From Candidatus Methylomicrobium oryzae (GTDB taxonomy: Bacteria; Pseudomonadota; Gammaproteobacteria; Methylococcales; Methylomonadaceae): a stretch of 64,000 nt of DNA. The stretch lies in assembly GCF_016745425.1 (NCBI RefSeq), contig NZ_JAERVK010000008.1:124001-188000 (forward strand), written 5' to 3'. The notes beneath the pieces are model-generated. The model was not told the DNA's origin, ran no database searches, and was given only the letters and a program-made list of their open reading frames with translations. Position 1 is the first letter of the stretch. Each line of letters begins with the position of its first letter. Both the position numbers and the translations under genes were made by a program. Positions 57,756 to 64,000 of this stretch are shown piece after piece.

Positions 57756-58091
57756 TCAAGGGATTTGTGGCGACTCGCCATGAAAAACCTGGTCTTCGGT
57801 CAGAAAAAAATGATTCAGGATGCCGATCGAACGGATGTGCTTCTCGCCGAGCGCGGTATCGTAAGTGCTGAAGAAAAGATAATCTTTACGCAGTGTCTGC
57901 CGGGCCAGCAATTTGGCCGCGAAACCGCCCAAAACCGAACCGATCATACCTTCGAGCGGATCTTGGGCCTTCCGGGTCCTTTCGATAATCCGTTGATTGA
58001 TGAATTGATCATATTCGTCCATTTTCGGATTGGTATAGGTCAGAAGGCCGAGGACGGCAATCAGGGCCAACGCAGAAGTTAACGACTTCAT
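57756..58091 (-). CDS. DUF4359-like small exported protein
   Basis: A 111-residue protein with an N-terminal hydrophobic segment (TSALALIAVLGLLTYTNP) that may be a membrane anchor or signal. Then YDQFINQRIIERTRKA and RKDYLFFSTYDTALGEKH, then RSIGILNHFFLTED, which resembles the DUF4359 family. GGGAGATATCTGG precedes the ATG. Function unknown. Confidence 0.6.
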   Translation of the reverse strand: MKSLTSALALIAVLGLLTYTNPKMDEYDQFINQRIIERTRKAQDPLEGMIGSVLGGFAAKLLARQTLRKDYLFFSTYDTALGEKHIRSIGILNHFFLTEDQVFHGESPQIP

Positions 58092-58133
58092 CCAGATATC
58101 TCCCTACATTAAAGTTGGGCCGGGTTTATGAGG

Positions 58134-58224
58134 GTAGGACGGGTAAAGCGAAGCGAAAACCATCGGGCATAGCCATACCGCACCTCGATCGATGGGTTTC
58201 GGCTGGCGCCTCTACCTATCCTAC
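58134..58224. repeat. REP-like inverted pair
   Basis: Two facing units with head GTAGGA (58134-58165, GTAGGACGGGTAAAGCG) and the inverse (58190-58224, head GTAGGATAGGTAGAGG). They share AAACCCATCG-like tails. It lies between the DUF4359-like gene and the agmatine deiminase gene. Confidence 0.55.
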
Positions 58225-58304
58225 CTTTCTTCATTCATCGAGTATCTTCCTATAAAAAACAGACGGCAGATCGGTCCGCCTGCCGCCCTGCCTCGAAAGG
58301 CCTC

Positions 58305-59321
58305 TTATTTGAACACCGCAGCCGGGAATTGCATCGTCATGCAGTGCAAGCTGCCGTATTGATGCACCAGCGGCCGGCAGGGAGTCGGAATGATCTTGCG
58401 GTCCGGAAAACAGCCGGCCAGCCGTTCCAGCGCAATCGTATCCATTGGGTCGTCGTAAACCGGCACCATGACCGCCTCATTGATGATCAGAAAGTTCGAA
58501 TAATTGGCCGGCAACTGGCGGCCTTCTTCGTCGAAGATCGCTTTCGGCAACGGCAGCGGAACCAGATGATATGGCTTGTTGCCCCATGTGCGCAGGGATT
58601 GAAGCTGGCTCTCCATGCGCTTCAGGCTCTCGTAGAGCGGATTGGACTCGTCGTCGGCGGCAGTGTAGGCAATCGTATGCGCATTGCAGAAGCGTGCCAG
58701 GGTATCGATATGCGCATCGGTGTCGTCGCCGGGCAGATTCGGCTGGTCGATCCAAATCACGCGCGAAGCCCCGAAAATCAGGCCGAGCTCGCGTTCGATC
58801 TCGTGTTTGGTCAACCCCTTGTTGCGATTCGGATTCAAAAGGCACTGGCGGGTAGTCATGATCGTGTCCTTGCCGTCGCTTTCGACGCTGCCGCCTTCGA
58901 GGATGAAGTCGACGTCGCGGGTTTTCACCCCATGGAACAACGCGGCAGGCAGGAGATTGCGGTTCAAGGCATCGTCGTGCTCGTGCGCATACTTTCCGCC
59001 CCAGCCGTTGAAGCGCAGATTCACCAACACCGGTATGCCGTCGTCTTCGACGGTCAGGAAGACCGTGTCGCGGACCCAGATGTCATTGACCTGCGCATGG
59101 ATGAAGACGATATTGGGGTTGGTGTCGATCAGCCCGCGTATCCGGTTTTCATGAGCCTCGTCGCGACAGACAATAAACAGCTTTTGATACTGGCTGATCG
59201 TCTCGGCAATGAATCGGTACGAAGCTTCCACCTCGTCGAGGTGGATAAAATCGCCGGTTTCATGCGGCCATGCAATCAAAACGGCGGATTGAGGTTCCCA
59301 TTCGGCTGGAAATCGGATCAT
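58305..59321 (-). CDS. aguA: Agmatine deiminase
   Basis: Converts agmatine to N-carbamoylputrescine. A 338-residue protein of the peptidyl-arginine deiminase/agmatine deiminase fold. Motifs: AVLIAWPHETGDF at the start, VWVRDTVFLTVED and FNGWGGKY in the middle, EGGSVESDGKDTIMTTRQCLLNPNRN, DDTDAHIDTLARF, and the active cysteine in QYGSLHCMTMQFP near the end. The ATG at 59321 overlaps the recN stop (ATGA), so the two are translationally coupled. The pathway is putrescine formation from arginine. Confidence 0.92.
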   Translation of the reverse strand: MIRFPAEWEPQSAVLIAWPHETGDFIHLDEVEASYRFIAETISQYQKLFIVCRDEAHENRIRGLIDTNPNIVFIHAQVNDIWVRDTVFLTVEDDGIPVLVNLRFNGWGGKYAHEHDDALNRNLLPAALFHGVKTRDVDFILEGGSVESDGKDTIMTTRQCLLNPNRNKGLTKHEIERELGLIFGASRVIWIDQPNLPGDDTDAHIDTLARFCNAHTIAYTAADDESNPLYESLKRMESQLQSLRTWGNKPYHLVPLPLPKAIFDEEGRQLPANYSNFLIINEAVMVPVYDDPMDTIALERLAGCFPDRKIIPTPCRPLVHQYGSLHCMTMQFPAAVFK

Positions 59322-60997
59322 GGTTGTGAGTTCCCTAAAGTTAGCATTTCCCTGGCGTGCGCCAGAGTGTTTTCGGTGATATTGACGCCGCCCAGCATAC
59401 GGGCGACCTCCAGAATGCGTTCTTCGCCGTCGAGCATGCGCACGGTCGACGACGTGAGGTCGGTCTGCTGGTTCTTCGCGACGAACAGATGATGATGCGC
59501 CTGCGCAGCGACCTGCGGCAGATGGGTTACGCACATGACCTGACGGTCGCGGCTCAGGCTCCTGAGCTTCTGGCCGACGATTTCCGCAATGCCACCGCCG
59601 ATGCCCGAATCGACCTCGTCGAAGATCATCGTCGGCGTGGTCTTATCGCTCGAGGTCGTAACCTGGATCGCCAGACTGATCCGCGCGAGCTCCCCGCCGG
59701 AGGCGACCTTCGCCAGCGGTTTCGGCGGCATGCCCGGGTTCGCACTGACCAAAAACTCGATCTTGTCGAGCCCGTTCGGTTTCGGTTCGCGGCTGTCCGA
59801 CTCGGTTAATTCGACCCGAAACTCGCCCTGCGGCATGCCGAGCTCCTTGATCATCGCCGAAATCTGCTGCCCGAGCCTGGCGGCTCCTTCACACCGCATT
59901 TCAGTCAGTTCGACTGCCAGTTGGCGGTATTGTTCGAGATATTTGGCGACGTCCGCTTCGAGTTCGCCCAATCTCTCTTCGCTGTGCGTCAGGTTGTCGA
60001 GCTCGTGCGCCAGCTTTTGAGCGAGTTCCGGCAAATCCTCCGGAGCGACATGGTGCTTACGGCTCAGGTTTTGGATCATTCCGATCCGGTTTTCGAGTTC
60101 TTCCAGCCGCTTCGGGTCGGCTTCCTGCAACTCGAGAAAGCGGCGCAAGTCCAGAGCGGCTTCCTCGATCTGGATCTGCGCCTCCGCAAGCAGAGAACAC
60201 ACGCCGTTCAGCTCCGGGGCGAAACGGGCCAGATGATTCAATTCGTTTACGCAGTGGCCAAGCATCCGCAGTACCGACACCTGGTCGTTTTCGTACAGCA
60301 CGTCGAGCTGCTGCTGGCCGCTGCTCAGGATGTGGCCGAGATTGGCCAGCTTGTTATGCTCATCGGACAGGGCCTGGTAATCGAAATGCGCGAGATCGAG
60401 CTGGGCCAATTCATCGAGCTGATAGCGCAGCAGTTCCTCGCGTTCGCTATGGTCTAGGCTGGCTTTCTTCAGTGCGGCAAGTTCCCGGTGCGCCTGATGC
60501 CATTGTCGGTAACAGGCGTTCAGCCGGTCGAGCAGCGGCTGACTTTTTGCGAACGCATCGAGCAGGCGGCGCTGTTCGTCCGCGCCGAGCAGCGTCAGAT
60601 GCGCGTGCTGGCCGTGGATTTCGACCAGTTTTTCGCTGAGCTCCTGCAGCGATTGCAGAGTGACCGGGCGGTTGTTGATATACGCCTTCGAACGGCCATC
60701 TTCGCTTACAACCCGCCGGATCAGGCACCTGTCACCGTCATCGAGTTCGTTCTCGGCCAGCCAGTCGCGCGCGGACGGCGCATCGTCAAGATCGAATTCG
60801 AGATTGATCTCTGCCCGTTTTGAATCCGGCCGCACATAGCCCGAATCGGCGCGGTCGCCGAGCGCGAGCCCGAGCGCGGTCAAAAGAATCGATTTGCCGG
60901 CTCCGGTTTCACCGGTCAAAACCGACATGCCTTTTTCGAGGTCGAGGTCGAGCGATTTGACCACTGCCAGATCGAGAATATTCAAATTCAACAGCAT
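59318..60997 (-). CDS. recN: DNA repair protein RecN
   Basis: SMC-like ATPase of double-strand-break repair. A 559-residue protein with Walker A GETGAGKS at about residues 30-37, a coiled-coil arm region between, and the signature VASGGELARISLAI then Walker B MIFDEVDSGIGG. It is 7 bp downstream of nadK, in the common gammaproteobacterial order, and overlaps aguA by four bases. SOS control is usual for recN, but here it is probably read from the nadK promoter; I see no LexA box inside. Confidence 0.95.
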   Translation of the reverse strand: MLLNLNILDLAVVKSLDLDLEKGMSVLTGETGAGKSILLTALGLALGDRADSGYVRPDSKRAEINLEFDLDDAPSARDWLAENELDDGDRCLIRRVVSEDGRSKAYINNRPVTLQSLQELSEKLVEIHGQHAHLTLLGADEQRRLLDAFAKSQPLLDRLNACYRQWHQAHRELAALKKASLDHSEREELLRYQLDELAQLDLAHFDYQALSDEHNKLANLGHILSSGQQQLDVLYENDQVSVLRMLGHCVNELNHLARFAPELNGVCSLLAEAQIQIEEAALDLRRFLELQEADPKRLEELENRIGMIQNLSRKHHVAPEDLPELAQKLAHELDNLTHSEERLGELEADVAKYLEQYRQLAVELTEMRCEGAARLGQQISAMIKELGMPQGEFRVELTESDSREPKPNGLDKIEFLVSANPGMPPKPLAKVASGGELARISLAIQVTTSSDKTTPTMIFDEVDSGIGGGIAEIVGQKLRSLSRDRQVMCVTHLPQVAAQAHHHLFVAKNQQTDLTSSTVRMLDGEERILEVARMLGGVNITENTLAHAREMLTLGNSQP

Positions 60998-61004
60998 CGC
61001 GCCC

Positions 61005-61889
61005 TCACCCGTTGCTCCAGTTCAGTTTTTCGCGAAGGATATGGAAAAAATCGTGATCTTCCGGGTGCAAAATTCTAATCGGTTTCGGGTCTTTCTTGAT
61101 CAGAATCTTATCGCTGATCAATACGTCCGGAATCTGCAGCTGGTCGCAGGTAACTAATGCCTTGATTTGTTTGTTCTGGCAAAAGCTCAGCTCGATCTCG
61201 GCGCTGTCGTCGATCACGATCGGCCGGTTCGACATCGTGTGCGGATTCAGCGGCACCAGGACCAAAGCGTTCAGCGACGGCGACAGAATCGGCCCCCCGG
61301 CGGACAGCGCATAAGCGGTCGAACCGGTCGGGGTTGACACGATTAAACCGTCGGAGCGCTGCGAATTCAGGAAGACGCCGTCGATCCGGGTGACGATCTC
61401 GATCATGCTGGGCGTGACCCAGCGGTGTACCGCAACTTCGTTCAGCGCAGTCTGTTCGTGAATCACCTCGCCTTCCCGGACGATCTTCGCGCGCAGGAAA
61501 TAACGCTCTTCGGCCTTGTAACGGCCTTCCAGAATCGCATGCAGGCGGCCGGGCAATTCGTCCGGCGAAATATCGACCAGGAAGCCCAAACGGCCAAGAT
61601 TGATCCCGATCAATGGAATGTCGAAATTCGCGATCGCGCGGGCAGCAGCCAGAAACGTGCCGTCGCCCCCGACCGCAATCACCAGATCGCAATGCTGACC
61701 CAGCGTCTCCGGCGGTTCCGCCTTGACCGGCCTGCTGTCGATGCTGTCGATACAAACGGCGCTGTCAGTGGCCACGATCACTTGATAACCGCAGCCGATC
61801 AAATGATCGTAAAGCAGCGACAACGTATCGGCAATGCTGGGATCGCTGGGTTTGCCGATGATGCCGATGGTATTAAAAAAAGTCCGCAT
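61005..61889 (-). CDS. nadK: NAD kinase
   Basis: Phosphorylates NAD+ to NADP+. A 294-residue protein with the GGDG motif in LVIAVGGDGTFLAAARAI, the NE motif in TALNEVAVHR, and the substrate segment GLIVSTPTGSTAYALSAGGPIL. N-terminal start MRTFFNTIGIIGKP is normal. First gene of the nadK-recN-aguA operon. Confidence 0.96.
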   Translation of the reverse strand: MRTFFNTIGIIGKPSDPSIADTLSLLYDHLIGCGYQVIVATDSAVCIDSIDSRPVKAEPPETLGQHCDLVIAVGGDGTFLAAARAIANFDIPLIGINLGRLGFLVDISPDELPGRLHAILEGRYKAEERYFLRAKIVREGEVIHEQTALNEVAVHRWVTPSMIEIVTRIDGVFLNSQRSDGLIVSTPTGSTAYALSAGGPILSPSLNALVLVPLNPHTMSNRPIVIDDSAEIELSFCQNKQIKALVTCDQLQIPDVLISDKILIKKDPKPIRILHPEDHDFFHILREKLNWSNG

Positions 61890-62219
61890 GGGTCGATAGA
61901 AGCCGGTAAAGCTGGCGATTATACAAAAAAATCACTTTTGCATTCGTGTTATTGCCGACCGACATTATCGTAATTGCCTGGAGCGACACGCTCGACAAGT
62001 TCAACCCTTTTGAACGCTTCCGAAAATTATCTCGAAAAATAAAACTTTATTTAGTTGATTCTCTTGTTACCGGCTGGCTTGTAATAAGAATCTATTATCA
62101 GATAATATTTAATTTTTTTGCTGGTCATCGATAGAAGCTGGGGGAAATCCCTTAATCAACAGGACAATCGGGCTCTGCCCCCTTTGGTTTAATAGAGGCA
62201 CAGCTGGGATCGAGCCTGC

Positions 62220-62276
62220 GTAGGTGCGAATTGATCCGCACGCTCAAAGAGTGGTATGCGGATCAATTCGCACCTA
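62220..62276. repeat. REP-like inverted pair before hrcA
   Basis: GTAGGTGCGAATTGATCCGC (62220-62239) faces its complement (62257-62276). It lies in the 530-bp gap between nadK and hrcA; the rest of the gap is A+T rich and includes the 19-bp motif at 62091-62109. Confidence 0.65.
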
Positions 62277-62369
62277 ATACTGCACCTATACTGAATAGAC
62301 AGCGCGATTGCCTTGGCTTAATAGAACGGCCCGGTTGACAACCGGCCTTGTTATTGCTAATTTGCTCAG

Positions 62370-62396
62370 TTGGCACTCACATTCCGAGAGTGCTAA
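62370..62396 (+). promoter_or_regulatory. CIRCE operator of the hrcA operon
   Basis: TTGGCACTC-N9-GAGTGCTAA, one base away from the CIRCE consensus TTAGCACTC-N9-GAGTGCTAA. It ends 24 bp upstream of the hrcA GTG start. HrcA binds this inverted repeat and represses its own operon, so the heat-shock genes hrcA-grpE are self-regulated. Confidence 0.93.
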
Positions 62397-62420
62397 TAAC
62401 GATTTCTGTTAGAGGTTAGT

Positions 62421-63473
62421 GTGAGTCATCCGCAACTAAACGAACGTTCGCTGCAATTGCTGAAGGCGTTGATCGAGCGTTATATCAGCGATGGACAGCC
62501 GGTCGGATCGCGCGTGCTGGCGAAAGATTCCGACTTGAAGCTGAGTCCGGCCACCATTCGCAACGTCATGGCCGACCTCGAGGACATGGGATTGATCCAT
62601 TCACCGCATACTTCCGCCGGCCGGATACCGACAGTCAGCGGATATCGGCTTTTCGTCGACAGCCTGCTGACGGTCAAGCCGTTGGAGCTCCAGGAAATCG
62701 CCCGTCTCCAGGGGGGGCTGGCCCGGATCGAGGATAGGGGCCAGACGCTCGAAGCGGCTTCGCGCCTGCTTTCCGAACTGTCGCAGATGGCCGGCGTGGT
62801 CACTCTGCCGAAGCGGGAAATGCTGTATTTGCGTCATATCGAATTCCTGCCGTTATCCCATTCGAGGGTACTGGTCATCTTCGTAACCAATGAACAGGAA
62901 GTGCACAACAAGATCATTCTCACGTCCCGCCTGTTCAGCCCGGCCGAATTGCAGCAGGCAGCCAATTACCTGAATTCGGTGTATTCCGGACGCAGTCTGG
63001 CCGCGGTACGCGACGCCGTATTGAAAGAACTGCAGGATGACCGCGAGCAGATGAACCAGTTGATGCTCGATGCGATCAGGATGGCGCAACTGGCTTTCGA
63101 ACCGGAGGAAAAGAAAGAGGATTTCGTGCTGAGCGGCGAAACCAATCTGATGGGATTTTCCGAATTGTCGGACCGCGACCGGCTCCGCAGTCTGTTCGAA
63201 GCCTTCAGCCAAAAACAAGGGGTGATCCATTTGCTCGATCAGTGCATGAAAGCCGACGGCGTACAGATTTTCATCGGCGAAGAATCCGGCTACGAGGCGT
63301 TCGACCATTGCAGTTTGGTAACCTCCTCTTATTCGGTCAGCGACGAAGTGGTCGGCGTGCTCGGCGTGATCGGACCGACCCGGATGGCTTACGAAAAAAT
63401 CATTCCGTATGTGGACATTACTGCAAAATTATTGAGTGCAGCCTTGAATCCGAAATCCGCATCCCCATCATAG
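62421..63473 (+). CDS. hrcA: Heat-inducible transcription repressor HrcA
   Basis: CIRCE-binding repressor. A 350-residue protein with the N-terminal winged helix (ALIERYISDGQPVGSRVLAK, then SPATIRNVMADLEDMGLIHS) and the GAF-like dimer/inserted domains after. GTG start with AGAGGTTA upstream. CIRCE directly before confirms the role. Followed 65 bp later by grpE. Confidence 0.96.
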   Translation: MSHPQLNERSLQLLKALIERYISDGQPVGSRVLAKDSDLKLSPATIRNVMADLEDMGLIHSPHTSAGRIPTVSGYRLFVDSLLTVKPLELQEIARLQGGLARIEDRGQTLEAASRLLSELSQMAGVVTLPKREMLYLRHIEFLPLSHSRVLVIFVTNEQEVHNKIILTSRLFSPAELQQAANYLNSVYSGRSLAAVRDAVLKELQDDREQMNQLMLDAIRMAQLAFEPEEKKEDFVLSGETNLMGFSELSDRDRLRSLFEAFSQKQGVIHLLDQCMKADGVQIFIGEESGYEAFDHCSLVTSSYSVSDEVVGVLGVIGPTRMAYEKIIPYVDITAKLLSAALNPKSASPS

Positions 63474-63538
63474 CCCCTATGATAATTTCGGGTGCCTCCA
63501 CCCGGGGCATGTGACCATTTTTTTTGCAGGACTTTTGA

Positions 63539-64000
63539 ATGAGCAACGAACAGGAAAACCTCGAAACCCAAGTAAAAAACGATGCCCAGCCTGAGGTGCA
63601 AAACTCGGCTGCGGCGGAAGCCGAAGCACCGGCGACCGGACTGGCCGAGCAAGAGCCGACGGTAGAACAATTGCAAGCCAAACTGGACGATGCCGAACGG
63701 AAAGCGCAGGAGAACTGGGACAAGGCGGTCAGAACGGTGGCCGAAATGGAAAATCTTCGCAGAAGAACCCAGCGGGATATCGAAAGTGCGCACAAATTCG
63801 CACTGGAGAATTTCGCGAAAGCCCTGCTGCCGGTCATGGATAGCCTGGTACTCGGCCTACAGGCGGCTACCGGCGACAGCCCGGAAGTGCAGAAATTCCG
63901 CGAAGGCACCGAACTGACTTTGAAGCAACTCGAAGCGGTATTCAACAAATTCAGTATCGAAACCGTCGATCCGCTCGGACAGCCATTCAATGCCGAGCAG
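63539..64000 (+). CDS. grpE: Nucleotide exchange factor GrpE (partial)
   Basis: Co-chaperone that releases ADP from DnaK. The first 154 codons are present; the C-terminal beta domain is cut by the window edge. The acidic, disordered N-terminus (about 50 residues) is followed by the long helix (EQLQAKLDDAERKAQENWDK, AEMENLRRRTQRDIESAHKF), which dimerises. Expected next gene is dnaK. Confidence 0.95.
   Translation, partial: MSNEQENLETQVKNDAQPEVQNSAAAEAEAPATGLAEQEPTVEQLQAKLDDAERKAQENWDKAVRTVAEMENLRRRTQRDIESAHKFALENFAKALLPVMDSLVLGLQAATGDSPEVQKFREGTELTLKQLEAVFNKFSIETVDPLGQPFNAEQ

Overview
The window reads as a chromosomal segment of a gammaproteobacterium. It carries the order recA-recX-alaS-lysC, the nadK-recN and hrcA-grpE clusters, secA, lpxB, mlaA and an ssb/dnaB/alr block. 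The host DNA is G+C rich. Protein style (GH57 with DUF4912, PqaA-like hydrolase, BT1-type transporter) would fit a type I methanotroph (Methylococcales), but no methane-oxidation gene is in view, so that placement is an inference.

Layout. 1-6.7 kb: carA (cut by the window edge), a small secreted protein, a secreted M43 metalloprotease, a 400-bp repeat element and secA. 6.8-13.2 kb: recA, recX, alaS, lysC and a small membrane protein. 13.3-20.3 kb: a chemoreceptor with an almost perfect internal 543-bp tandem duplication, then sbcC without sbcD. 20.4-26.5 kb: a DUF4912/GH57 glucan pair, a DUF2490 protein, lpxB and ugd. 26.5-34 kb: an MITE with a clear target-site duplication, an ABC exporter, an A+T-rich islet, and a BT1-type transporter. 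34-48 kb: ppk2, a dicarboxylate symporter, two tandem small membrane proteins, ssb, dnaB, alr, a class V aminotransferase, a glutamine amidotransferase, a GGDEF-EAL protein and a cation diffusion facilitator. 48-50.3 kb: a second A+T-rich patch with a Tus-like replication-terminator protein and a broken IS5-type transposase. 50.4-64 kb: mlaA, a DksA/TraR-type zinc finger, several small genes, agmatine deiminase, recN, nadK, then CIRCE-hrcA-grpE.

The most unusual part is the islet at 28658-32273. It is bounded by 15-bp direct repeats. The right copy is the anticodon-loop end of a 3' tRNA fragment, as left by a tRNA-targeting integrative element. Inside is a tightly packed four-gene operon unlike its surroundings: a Spl-like radical SAM protein, an unknown 141-residue protein, a membrane-anchored phosphoribosyltransferase and a thymidylate-kinase-like P-loop kinase. 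No integrase is present; only a decayed IS200-type tnpA accompanies the operon. It is a good candidate for an undescribed nucleotide-chemistry system carried as mobile cargo, possibly for defence.

The intergenic spaces are rich in dispersed repeats: REP pairs beginning with GTAG, often touching the stop codon of the gene before; two copies of a ~105-bp element; a 206-bp MITE; and a shared 60-bp block at 2.9 and 42.3 kb.
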